From the NCBI GenBank assembly GCA_964587555.1, contig CAZPLR010000039.1, forward strand, positions 1 to 18,921: a stretch of DNA of 18,921 nucleotides, in the 5' to 3' direction. The notes beneath the pieces are model-generated. The model ran no database searches and was not told where the DNA came from. It was given only the letters and a program-made list of their open reading frames with translations. This document shows positions 1 through 7,475 of the stretch, in pieces. Both the position numbers and the translations under genes were made by a program. The DNA comes from JAHHTP01 sp964587555. GTDB taxonomy: Bacteria > Bacillota > Clostridia > Oscillospirales > Ruminococcaceae. The first letter of the stretch is position 1; the number at the start of each line of letters is the position of its first letter.

Positions 1-1160
1 TGACCGGCTGCGGCGCAAAGTACACTACCACGGAAGAAGCATATGTTCCGGAAGAGGACTTTCAGTATCAGTATGGCGTTTCAGCTTCCAATCCTCAGAT
101 AGTAGAATCGGAGGATGGCTATATTTCTTTAAGCGGAAATTATCTCTTTTTCACCGATAAAAGCAGTTTGGAAACGGTTGTGCTTTGCCAAAATCCGGGC
201 TGTTTGCATTATGAGGAAACGGATGAAACAAAGACCGTAAACTGCAACGCATACGTAAAAGTGCCAGGTACGTCAGGCTTGCAGTACTACAACGGTAAGC
301 TTTATTTTATTGAATATGACAGCCAGAATAATTACTCTGTGTCTGAAATGGATTTAACAAGCGGGAGCAGAAAAACGCTTTACAGCTTCGACAGACCAGT
401 CTATCTTTTTTCGCTCCACCGCGGCTATCTGTATTTTTCCGGAACGAATTATGAAATGGACGGAACGGCAGTATATGCGCTGCAGCGCGTCGCCTTGTTT
501 TCCTCCGGAAAAAAGGTAGAGACGCTGTATGGAGGAAATTTGACCCAAGGCGGCATTCAGGAGATCCTGCCGTATCAAAACCGGATTTACTTCCGGGAAG
601 CTGGTATGGAGGACGATGTTCATAAGGAAAAATTAGCATATTATGACTGCAAGGAGGAAACCTGTAAGGAAATCGATAAAAATGTGCAGGAGGACGGAGA
701 AACTTACGGCGTCACGTTTGTCGGGTTTTATCAGGATAAGCTTCTGATGCGCTGGTCGAGGAAAGATGAAGCGGGTGATTACGTAATAAAATATAAATGG
801 TATGATATTGCCACAGGCGAAATTACAGAGCTTACCACCCTGCAGACAGAGAAAATGACGGATGATTATACGGACGGAACTTACATTTTTAAGCATGATC
901 TCTACGAGGACCAGCTTTACTTAAGGATGTATGACCTGAGCGGGACGGAGCTGGCGACTATTCCAATGGAAAGCAACGGCGGCTATCCGGGAAGGTACAT
1001 TATTCCGGGAAACGATCTGCTGTTTGAAGTCTCATATTTGTATGATTTTTATCAGGTGTATAAAAAGTCGGATTTGGCGCAGGGAATCGTCAAGCCGTAT
1101 GTTTTGCTGGATAAGGATATTAACGAGCTGAATAAAGGCTTTATCATTAATTCGGATTAA
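1..1160 (+). CDS. Beta-propeller-like lipoprotein (5' end outside window)
   Basis: The frame is open from the first base. It begins with the end of a codon ending in TG, then Thr-Gly-Cys-Gly, which reads as the tail of an L-T-G-C lipobox, so only the signal peptide appears to be missing. I therefore reject the internal ATG at 168 as the start. After about 30 residues comes a C-x4-C-x-H-x11-C motif (186-245). The rest is a chain of beta-strand segments rich in Tyr and Gly, of the pattern 'YNGKLYFIEYDS' and 'YLYFSGTNYE', typical of DUF5050/TolB-like propeller lipoproteins of Clostridia. The likely role is an extracytoplasmic lipid-anchored binding or sensing protein. It sits upstream of an ABC exporter on the same strand, so it may serve that transporter, but the ligand is unknown. 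The stop is TAA at 1158-1160. The family assignment is moderately sure; lipoprotein status is strong. Confidence 0.82.
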   Translation, partial: TGCGAKYTTTEEAYVPEEDFQYQYGVSASNPQIVESEDGYISLSGNYLFFTDKSSLETVVLCQNPGCLHYEETDETKTVNCNAYVKVPGTSGLQYYNGKLYFIEYDSQNNYSVSEMDLTSGSRKTLYSFDRPVYLFSLHRGYLYFSGTNYEMDGTAVYALQRVALFSSGKKVETLYGGNLTQGGIQEILPYQNRIYFREAGMEDDVHKEKLAYYDCKEETCKEIDKNVQEDGETYGVTFVGFYQDKLLMRWSRKDEAGDYVIKYKWYDIATGEITELTTLQTEKMTDDYTDGTYIFKHDLYEDQLYLRMYDLSGTELATIPMESNGGYPGRYIIPGNDLLFEVSYLYDFYQVYKKSDLAQGIVKPYVLLDKDINELNKGFIINSD

Positions 1161-1251
1161 GGAGGATTTGCTGAAAGGCGTCGTAGAGCCAAACACGATA
1201 TTGGACGCGGACATCAATCATTTCGGCAAAACAATGATAACGAAGGAGTAA
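1159..1251 (+). pseudogene. Relic of a second lipoprotein copy (C-terminal 30 codons)
   Basis: Directly after the lipoprotein stop, in another frame, an open stretch ending in TAA at 1249-1251 encodes KEDLLKGVVEPN, then TILDADINHFGK and TMITKE. This aligns with the end of the preceding gene (KSDLAQGIVKPY, VLLDKDINELNK, GFIINSD): 'DL..G.V.P...LD.DIN...K' is shared. No ATG precedes it. An AAGGAGG sequence at 1159-1165 overlaps its first codons. I read this as the leftover 3' end of a tandem paralogue after deletion or recombination between copies. It is probably not translated as a functional protein. Confidence 0.6.
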
Positions 1252-1272
1252 TCTGCAAGGTCTTTGGGCGGG

Positions 1273-1298
1273 CTTTCCGCCTGCGGGCTGCGGGAAAG
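1273..1298 (+). other. Small intergenic hairpin before ABC ATPase
   Basis: The arms CTTTCCGC and GCGGGAAAG pair with one bulged G around a 9-base loop. No T-run follows, so it is not a terminator. It could mark mRNA processing between the lipoprotein and the ABC genes, or be chance in a GC-rich spacer. Confidence 0.25.
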
Positions 1299-1314
1299 AA
1301 ATTGAGAGGTGAAA

Positions 1315-2184
1315 ATGGAACGGCTTGAAATTAAAAATCTGACCAAAACCTACCAGCGCGGCGCAAAGGCCGCGCTGAACGGGTTTACTTATTCTTTTTC
1401 CGACGGCGTTTACGGGCTGCTTGGGCCGAACGGCGCGGGAAAATCCACGCTGATGAACATGATCGTCGGCAACCTAAAGCCAAACGCGGGAGAGATTCTG
1501 TACGAAGGCAGAGAGATCGGCACACTGGGGAAATATTACCGCAGCCGCCTTGGATTCATGCCGCAGCAGCAGAAGCTGTATGACAGCTTTACGGCGGAGC
1601 AGTTTTTGTGGTATTTCGCGGCGTTAAAGGGGCTTGAGAAAAAGCGCGCGAAGGAGCAGATCGAGGAGCTTTTCGAGGTCGTCGGTTTGCAGAACGCGCG
1701 GGTGAAGCGCTTAGGCGCGTTTTCGGGCGGCATGAAGCAGCGCATTTTGATTGCGCAGGCGCTGCTTGGCGATCCGAAGGTGCTCATTTTGGACGAGCCG
1801 ACCGCTGGGCTTGACCCGAAGGAGCGGATGCGGCTGAGAAATTTTATCTGGGAGATTGCGCAGGACAAAACCATCCTGCTTGCGACCCATGTGATTTCAG
1901 ATATTGAGCAGATTTCAAGAGAGCTGATTTTCATTAACGAAGGAGAGCAGCTTTTATGCGGTGAGCCGAGCGAGGTGATTGATCAAATCCGTCCGCACAT
2001 CTGGGAAATTCAGCTTGCGGAGAAGGATTATGAGGCGTATAACGCGCTGTATCCGCAAAACCGGATTATTGGTCAACAGAACGGAAGCCTGACCTTAAAG
2101 CTGATCGCGAAGGAGCGGCCGGATGGAGCGTTTCCTGCCGTTGCGGTCAGCTTAGAGGACGTCTACCTGTATCTGTACCTATAA
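1315..2184 (+). CDS. ABC transporter ATP-binding protein (ABC-2 exporter)
   Basis: This is a cytoplasmic ATPase that would power the permease encoded next. With start ATG 1315 the protein has 289 residues. It shows Walker A GPNGAGKST (37-45), a Q-loop in MPQQQ (82-86), the signature FSGGMKQR (136-143), Walker B VLILDEP (156-162) and the H-loop His192 in LLATH. The C-terminal third (about 210-289) is a weakly conserved tail ending in 'SLEDVYLYLYL', common in exporters of ABC-2 type permeases. A GTG at 1309 is in frame, but GAGAGG at 1304-1309 fits ATG 1315 with 5-base spacing and would overlap GTG. The permease follows 12 bases downstream with its own AAGGAG, so the two are surely co-transcribed. 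The substrate cannot be read from the sequence. Confidence 0.93.
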   Translation: MERLEIKNLTKTYQRGAKAALNGFTYSFSDGVYGLLGPNGAGKSTLMNMIVGNLKPNAGEILYEGREIGTLGKYYRSRLGFMPQQQKLYDSFTAEQFLWYFAALKGLEKKRAKEQIEELFEVVGLQNARVKRLGAFSGGMKQRILIAQALLGDPKVLILDEPTAGLDPKERMRLRNFIWEIAQDKTILLATHVISDIEQISRELIFINEGEQLLCGEPSEVIDQIRPHIWEIQLAEKDYEAYNALYPQNRIIGQQNGSLTLKLIAKERPDGAFPAVAVSLEDVYLYLYL

Positions 2185-2196
2185 AGGAGCAGAGAG

Positions 2197-4602
2197 ATGA
2201 AATTGATAGGATATGAGTTTTATAAGCTGCTCAAGAACCGGTATTTTATCTTTATCTGGGCGGCGGTGCTGATTGCATCGGCGGCGATCTTTGCAAACGG
2301 ATGCTACGAGGAATCGATGCGCTGCGACAAGACATTATTTGCCGAGACGCTTTCGGAATACCGTCAGATGCCGGATGAGCAGGCGTATGAGGCAATGCAG
2401 GAAAAACAGAATGACCTAAGCAGCCTTCAGACGGTCAACTTTAAAGTGGAAAGCGGCTACGACCGCGAAACGGCGATCAAGCTGTACGATTTGGAGCATG
2501 AGCTTTATGGCCAGAAGTCGTATGCCGAGTTGGAGGAGCTGTACCCGGAATATATCGCCGACGCAGACCTGCTTTCGCAGGAAAACATCGTGCTGTGCGA
2601 GATCATATCGGGTTACCAGTCGATGCTTGCTTACGATGAATTCATCAGCGGGATGCAGGAGCGTGCCGACGTTTCTTTAAGCAGCTCGATCTTCCAGGAT
2701 GAGAATACCTTTTTCAATCGGGATATTTATAAAACTCTTGCGGATTACAGCGGGCTTACGGAAACGGAGCTGGAGGTCGATCTGCGGCAGGGTGTGCTGC
2801 ATCTCTCGGAGGATGAGTTTTCGGACTGGGCTGTGTTGTTTTTTATTTTGATCTGTACCGTTCTGATTTTTTCCTCGGAGTGGGAAAACGGGATAATTTA
2901 TCTGGCACAGGTCAACCGAAAGGGCAAGCTTTCGCTGATCGCCGCAAAGCTTGTGACACTTTTGCTGCTTGCGTTTTCTACCCTTACGGCGTCGTATTTC
3001 ATCCGCTGGGGGATCGCAGACGCTGTGCTTGGCATGGGGGATCTTTCCCGCCCGCTGCAATCGATCAGCGCGTTCCGCGACTGCTGTCTGTCGATCACCG
3101 TGGGCGGATATCTGACTGCGGCGTGGCTGCTGAAATTTGCCGCGATTTTCTTAACTGCGGCGCTGACTGCTGCAATGTTCCTGCTGTTCAAGCGGGTTAA
3201 GATTGCGAGCGCGATTACGGTGCTTATCTTGTGCGGGGAGTATCTCGGCTATCAGATGATTGCGCCGCAGTCGATTTGGAATCCGATAAAATATGTGAAT
3301 CTATTCTCGCTTTTGGATGTTCACGGACGGTTTTCGACCTATCAAAACCTCAATTTGTTCGGATATCCGGTTTCCATTTATACGGTCATGCTGCCGCTGT
3401 TTGCGGTTTTGGCAGCGGGACTAATCTTTTTGCTTTTTGTCTGCCACTGCCGTCAGTGGACGGTGCGGATCTCGATCCCGCCGCTTCAAAAGCTTTTTGC
3501 GTTTCTGAAAAGAAAAACAGTGCGCAGGAGCACAAGCCTGCTGCGGCAGGAAAGCGGAAAATTCTGGCTGCAAAGCAAGGGAATTTTGTTTTTGGTGCTG
3601 TTGTTGGTGATTGCGTGGACGCGGGTCGAAACGGGTAACCTTTTCTTCACCGCAATCGATGTCAGATATATGCAGTATGCGACGCAGTTTGCCGGCGAGC
3701 TGACCGAGGAAAAGGAACAGCTGTTGCAGGAGGAGCAGGCGCGCTATGACAGCATCTGGGAGGATATTGACGAGCTTTCTGCTGCGCTTGCACGCGGGGA
3801 GATCACGCAGGATGAATATGAAGTCGAGCGCGCGGAAATCGACTCTTTTTCAGGGGGGAAAACCGCTTTTACGCATGTGAGCACCCAGTACGAAACGCTG
3901 AAGGAGAAAAAAGCGCAAGGTTATGACGTACAGTTTATTGATCAGGTCAAGGCGGAATATTTTTTCAGTCACTCGACAGATATGCTCTATAGCGGGCTGA
4001 TTTTTGCGCTGGTCTGCCTTTTTGCCTGCGGCAGCCTATTTGCCGGCGAATACGAAGGGAATATGCTCCAGCTGATCCGCACCACGCAAAATGGGCAAAA
4101 GCGGCTGTTTTGGACAAAATACGGCGTGATGCTCAGCTTTTACTGCATTGCATTCGCCGGATATTTTGCGCCGGAGTGGTATAACTGGCTGCATAAATAC
4201 GAGATGACCAATTTGGACGCGCCGATTCAGAGTATAGAGCGGTTTGCTAATCTGGAAACGAATCTCAGCATATTTGGCTTCACGTTGATCTGGTATGCGT
4301 TTATGTTCCTTGCCGGATTACAGCTGCTATGTTTATTAAGCCTGGTATCGGATTATCTGCGCGATGTCAGCAATACGCTGATCTGCGGCTGTGTCTGGAC
4401 GGTGCTTGTATTTTTGATTGCAATCTTAGCGCCGTATTCGGTTATTACGCGGTTTATGCCATCTGCAGCGTTCATCGTCCCAAAGCTGTTTTTGTATCAG
4501 GAAAACGCGGCGGGGATTTACCTGCTCCCGATTTTGCAGGCGGGGATTTGCGCTTTGCTTATTATCGTACACCGCAGACGGTTTGTCAGGATGCGCCGCT
4601 GA
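2197..4602 (+). CDS. Large ABC-2 type permease, two fused halves (801 aa)
   Basis: This integral membrane protein is the partner of the preceding ATPase. Each half starts with a basic amphipathic stretch and one membrane helix (about 18-34 and 462-474), continues with a long hydrophilic, Glu-rich extracytoplasmic region (35-208 and 478-595) and ends in a cluster of helices (211-416 and 597-792). The helix after each outer region is followed by a matching motif: FSSEWENGIIYL (225-236) and FAGEYEGNMLQL (615-626). The second outer region has a predicted coiled coil around 500-550. At 801 residues it is about twice the usual single ABC-2 permease, so one polypeptide may supply both transmembrane domains. 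The start ATG follows AAGGAG at 7-base spacing. Functions of such pairs include peptide, antibiotic or lipid export; nothing here decides between them. Confidence 0.85.
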   Translation: MKLIGYEFYKLLKNRYFIFIWAAVLIASAAIFANGCYEESMRCDKTLFAETLSEYRQMPDEQAYEAMQEKQNDLSSLQTVNFKVESGYDRETAIKLYDLEHELYGQKSYAELEELYPEYIADADLLSQENIVLCEIISGYQSMLAYDEFISGMQERADVSLSSSIFQDENTFFNRDIYKTLADYSGLTETELEVDLRQGVLHLSEDEFSDWAVLFFILICTVLIFSSEWENGIIYLAQVNRKGKLSLIAAKLVTLLLLAFSTLTASYFIRWGIADAVLGMGDLSRPLQSISAFRDCCLSITVGGYLTAAWLLKFAAIFLTAALTAAMFLLFKRVKIASAITVLILCGEYLGYQMIAPQSIWNPIKYVNLFSLLDVHGRFSTYQNLNLFGYPVSIYTVMLPLFAVLAAGLIFLLFVCHCRQWTVRISIPPLQKLFAFLKRKTVRRSTSLLRQESGKFWLQSKGILFLVLLLVIAWTRVETGNLFFTAIDVRYMQYATQFAGELTEEKEQLLQEEQARYDSIWEDIDELSAALARGEITQDEYEVERAEIDSFSGGKTAFTHVSTQYETLKEKKAQGYDVQFIDQVKAEYFFSHSTDMLYSGLIFALVCLFACGSLFAGEYEGNMLQLIRTTQNGQKRLFWTKYGVMLSFYCIAFAGYFAPEWYNWLHKYEMTNLDAPIQSIERFANLETNLSIFGFTLIWYAFMFLAGLQLLCLLSLVSDYLRDVSNTLICGCVWTVLVFLIAILAPYSVITRFMPSAAFIVPKLFLYQENAAGIYLLPILQAGICALLIIVHRRRFVRMRR

Positions 4603-4717
4603 ATATAGTCGCGGGAGTGCGGGCTTTTAACGGCGCGCTGCTCCTGCCGGTCTTGTATCGCAAGATACCACGAACCCTTTTTCCATATGCCGCATAGGAT
4701 GATTGTGGGAGGGGGGA

Positions 4718-5284
4718 ATGACCATGTCATGCGCCGCGCCGCTCAGTGCGGTATCTAAAAAATATCTGTGTTGTTTCCGCGAGATCCTAAATGATATGAT
4801 CGCGGGAATGACAGACGTCAGCCTAACCGATAGTATTTCTCATAACTTTATCGTTCAGATGATCCCGCATCATGAGGCAGCCATCCGAATGTCGCAGAAT
4901 CTGCTGCAATATACGACCTGTCTGCCATTAGAACGGATCGCGGAAAATATCATAGCGGAGCAAACCAAGAGCATTGAAAATATGCGTGAAATCCTAAAGC
5001 GCTGCGGCAGGATGCAGAACACCAAAGAGCAGATCAGCCATTATCAGCGCTGTCTTGAGCAGATCATGGAAACGATGTTCTGTCAAATGCGGCAGGCGCC
5101 TTCGGTAAACAATATCAATACCGCTTTTATCCGAGAGATGGTTCCGCACCATCAGGGTGCGATCCGCATGTCGGAAAATGCCCGGTGTTTTTCGATTTGT
5201 CCAGAGCTGGAACCGATTTTGGAATCGATTATTCTCTCGCAAAGGAGAGGTGTGCGGGAGATGGAACGGCTTCTTTGCGGTTGA
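4718..5284 (+). CDS. DUF305 family protein with duplicated His-His motif
   Basis: The 188-residue protein is made of two copies of the DUF305 helical unit. Copy 1 has FIVQMIPHHEAAIRMS (44-59) and copy 2 has FIREMVPHHQGAIRMS (137-152). Each is followed, in register, by a Cys, 'LE.I.E.II..Q' and a Met-rich helix. DUF305 belongs to the ferritin-like helical fold. The paired His and Met residues suggest metal binding, but no function is established here. Most relatives carry a signal peptide; this one starts MTMSCAAPLS with no hydrophobic segment, so it is probably cytoplasmic. It has about ten Cys residues, including Cys18-Cys19. ATG 4718 is chosen because GGGAGG lies 5-7 bases upstream; ATG 4724 and TTG 4703 fit less well. 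I find no promoter. It ends just before a strong terminator. Confidence 0.88.
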   Translation: MTMSCAAPLSAVSKKYLCCFREILNDMIAGMTDVSLTDSISHNFIVQMIPHHEAAIRMSQNLLQYTTCLPLERIAENIIAEQTKSIENMREILKRCGRMQNTKEQISHYQRCLEQIMETMFCQMRQAPSVNNINTAFIREMVPHHQGAIRMSENARCFSICPELEPILESIILSQRRGVREMERLLCG

Positions 5285-5311
5285 GAGAAGCGAAGCGCCG
5301 ACCACAGAAAT

Positions 5312-5373
5312 AGAAAAATCCGAACGGGATGGAAAATTGTCGGATGTCCCGGTTCGGATTTTTCTGTTTTTTT
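5312..5373 (+). terminator. Rho-independent terminator after DUF305 gene
   Basis: The left arm AGAAAAATCCGAACGGGA (5312-5329) pairs with TCCCGGTTCGGATTTTTCT (5347-5365) with one bulged base, around a 17-base loop. It is followed by GTTTTTTT. The stem begins 28 bases after the stop codon. Confidence 0.88.
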
Positions 5374-5387
5374 ACCGCAAAAAAGGA

Positions 5388-5416
5388 TTGATGAAACGGC
5401 TTGCGTGTGCTATAAT
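5388..5416 (+). promoter_or_regulatory. Sigma-A promoter for dehydrogenase-lactonase operon
   Basis: The -35 box TTGATG (5388-5393), a 17-base spacer and a perfect -10 TATAAT (5411-5416) place the start of transcription near 5423. This leaves a leader of about 115 bases before the dehydrogenase start. The promoter lies right after the DUF305 terminator, so this operon is independent. Confidence 0.8.
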
Positions 5417-5539
5417 AAAAATGTTGGAAGTCTGGCATGATGAGGAAAGCGGAGTTTTTAAATATCCGCCGCCGGGCTGATACATAGTTCTATCGTCTAT
5501 CTCTGCGAATAGATCGATCGCGAAAGGATGGTCGGCAAA

Positions 5540-6283
5540 ATGAATTACTTTGATTTATCGGGCAAAATCGCGCTGGTGACCGGTGGGACGCGCGGCATCG
5601 GCTTAGCCATTGCGCAGGGATTCAAAGAGGCGGGAGCGCGGGTTTGGATCCACGGTCTGGAACGCGAAACCACGGAGAGAATTGCCGCCCAAAACGGGTT
5701 TGAAGCGCTTTATGGCGATTTGCGGGAAGAGAATGCCGCTGAAACAATTTCCGCGGCGTTTCTCTCACGGGAAAAACGGTTAGATATACTGGTCAATAAC
5801 GCCGGATTTGAGCGCTACTTTCCGATCGAAAACGCCTGTGAGCAGGAAATGAAAGATATGTTTTCGGTCAATCTGCGTTCGCCGTATTTTTTACTGAACC
5901 GTCTGCTTCCGGCGCTCAAAAACGCGCCCGCCGCATCGGTGATTAACATTACCTCGATTCACGAAACTGTTCCGGTACGTACCAACGGCACCTACTGCAT
6001 GACAAAGGCAGCGCTTGCGATGCTCACCAAGGTCGCCGCGCTGGAACTTGCGAAGTATCATATCCGGGTGAACAACCTGGCGCCGGGCGCAATTCTGACC
6101 GATATGAACCGCGCAATGGTAGAGAAGATGGATTTTTCTGAGTGGATTCCACTCGGTAGGGTGGGGGACATAACGGAGCTTGCCGGACCGGCTATTTTCT
6201 TAGCGTCCGATGCGGCTTCCTATGTCACCGGCACAACGCTGTTTGTTGACGGCGGTTATCATGAGAATCTGCTGCGCTACTGA
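5540..6283 (+). CDS. Short-chain dehydrogenase/reductase (SDR)
   Basis: This is a 247-residue classical SDR with the usual family length. It shows the nucleotide-binding TGGTRGIG (14-21), NNAG (86-89) and the catalytic tetrad Asn111, Ser139, Tyr152 and Lys156 (YCMTK). It ends with the usual LAPGAILTDM and VDGGY segments. After the second strand it has HGLERE instead of an acidic residue, which would favour NADP over NAD (inference). The nearest functional classes are glucose 1-dehydrogenase, gluconate dehydrogenase and FabG-like reductases; the fold alone cannot separate them. ATG 5540 is chosen over ATG 5528 because AAAGGATG lies upstream at workable spacing, whereas 5528 directly abuts AAAGG, and MNYFDLSGK matches family N-termini. 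A lactonase-like gene follows after 37 bases, suggesting sugar oxidation. Confidence 0.92.
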   Translation: MNYFDLSGKIALVTGGTRGIGLAIAQGFKEAGARVWIHGLERETTERIAAQNGFEALYGDLREENAAETISAAFLSREKRLDILVNNAGFERYFPIENACEQEMKDMFSVNLRSPYFLLNRLLPALKNAPAASVINITSIHETVPVRTNGTYCMTKAALAMLTKVAALELAKYHIRVNNLAPGAILTDMNRAMVEKMDFSEWIPLGRVGDITELAGPAIFLASDAASYVTGTTLFVDGGYHENLLRY

Positions 6284-6320
6284 GCGCGCAGCGGCATAAT
6301 ATAGCAAAAGGAATAGACAA

Positions 6321-7367
6321 ATGAAGGAAGAATTTATTTTTGTCGGTTCTTATACCGGCGAGGATACCAAGCATATCCCTGGCGTCAGCGTTTTTCAGTT
6401 GGAAAAGGATCGGCTTTTTCTTAAACAGCAGGTGCTGGGAGTTTCAAACGCCTCTTATCTTGCGCTGAGCGAGGATGAAAAAAACCTGTACGCCGTGATG
6501 GAGGACATGGTGTATCGCGAGCAGCCCGGCGGCGGCGCGGCTGCTTTTTCGTGTGGGGATGGGCGCCTGAGCTGGATCAATGAAACGCCGGTGCGCGGGA
6601 CGCTGCCCTGCCACCTGCTGGCTCTTGAGAGAAAAGCGTTGTTTACCGCCAATTATCAAAACGGCAGTCTTTCGGCTTTTGCGCTGCGGGAGGACGGCGG
6701 TATCGGAAGGCAAACGGATTATATCCTGCATGAGGGCAGCGGTCAGCATCCGGAAAGGCAGGAGGCTTCGCACCTGCATTTTGTCGGCTATGCCTTTGAG
6801 AAAAGGGGCGTTTATTTTGTGGATCTGGGGCAGGACGCACTATTCTACTATTGGATAGAGGGGGAAAGCGGCGCGCTTGTCCGCGATCCAAGCTGTGATA
6901 TCCTGCTGCCGCCGGGCGTTGGTCCGCGGCATTTTGTTGTGGGAAAGGACGGAACCTACTATATTATCTGCGAGCTAAGCTCTGAGATCATAGCGGTAAA
7001 GGAGCAGCGCATTTTACAACGGATCACCACGCTGGAGGGGAAGGGTGCGGAAAGCTTTTCCGCGGCGATCAAGTTTTCGCCGGATGGACGCTTTTTATAC
7101 GTCTCCAATCGCGGAGAGGACAGCGTTGCGGTTTATACAGTAGGAACAGGGGACACTCCGCTCCGCATGATCCAGATATGCGGGACAGGCGGGGAAACGC
7201 CGCGCGATATTCTGCCGCTGACACATCATCTGATCGCCGCGAATCAAAACAGCAATATCCTCGTCTTGTTCAAACGCGATGAGGAAACCGGATTGATCGG
7301 CAGCGAGCTGGATCGCCAGCCATGCCATGCGCCGGTCTGTGTGATCGCCGCAGCGGGAGAGAACTGA
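6321..7367 (+). CDS. Lactonase family beta-propeller (6-phosphogluconolactonase-like)
   Basis: This 348-residue cytoplasmic protein belongs to the seven-bladed lactonase family, whose known members hydrolyse 6-phosphogluconolactone or related sugar lactones. Family landmarks appear in order: FVGSYTGE (7-14), HLHFVGY (151-157), GPRHF (201-205), ELSSE (218-222), SAAIKFSPDGRFLYVSNRG (247-265), PRD (294-296) and AANQNSN (306-312). There is no signal peptide. A ribosome site AAAAGGAA stands upstream of ATG 6321. It follows the SDR at 37 bases with no terminator between, so the two are almost certainly one transcript. The pair could turn a sugar into its lactone and then the aldonic acid (inference from the pairing). 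A strong terminator begins 41 bases after the stop. Confidence 0.93.
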   Translation: MKEEFIFVGSYTGEDTKHIPGVSVFQLEKDRLFLKQQVLGVSNASYLALSEDEKNLYAVMEDMVYREQPGGGAAAFSCGDGRLSWINETPVRGTLPCHLLALERKALFTANYQNGSLSAFALREDGGIGRQTDYILHEGSGQHPERQEASHLHFVGYAFEKRGVYFVDLGQDALFYYWIEGESGALVRDPSCDILLPPGVGPRHFVVGKDGTYYIICELSSEIIAVKEQRILQRITTLEGKGAESFSAAIKFSPDGRFLYVSNRGEDSVAVYTVGTGDTPLRMIQICGTGGETPRDILPLTHHLIAANQNSNILVLFKRDEETGLIGSELDRQPCHAPVCVIAAAGEN

Positions 7368-7408
7368 TGCAGCCATACAATACTTTTGGAAAAATCCTTT
7401 CCGCCGTA

Positions 7409-7447
7409 AACAAAACCCGCACAGTTTTTAGTTGTGCGGGTTTTGTT
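7409..7447. terminator. Bidirectional terminator between convergent genes
   Basis: AACAAAACCCGCACA (7409-7423) and TGTGCGGGTTTTGTT (7433-7447) form a perfect 15-bp stem with a 9-base loop. The T-rich side serves the + strand lactonase and the A-rich side, read on the - strand, serves the GH18 gene. It lies between the two convergent stops. Confidence 0.93.
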
Positions 7448-7475
7448 ATTCTTATGGATGGGTGCGCGCTGATTT

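Noticed and set aside
168..170. ATG 168 as the start of the first gene
   Set aside because: The same frame is open back to base 1 and begins with an L-T-G-C lipobox-like end, so the true start lies outside the window.
1309..1311. GTG 1309 as start of the ABC ATPase
   Set aside because: The ribosome site GAGAGG overlaps it; ATG 1315 has proper spacing.
2677..3200. Several overlapping open frames on both strands inside the ABC-2 permease gene
   Set aside because: They are shadows of a long, well-supported gene, without ribosome sites or recognisable protein features. The same holds for the frames opposite the lactonase, GH18, MATE and FtsX permease genes.
4655..4668. GTATC-GCAA-GATAC hairpin after the ABC-2 permease, considered as a terminator
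   Set aside because: The stem has only 5 bp, is AT-rich and is not followed directly by a T-run. The spacer 4603-4717 holds nothing else I can support, and no promoter for the DUF305 gene.
5437..5487. 16-codon frame (ATG ATG AGG AAA ...) in the dehydrogenase leader
   Set aside because: A weak GGAAG precedes it, but the peptide is short, Arg-rich and has no supporting feature; probably chance.
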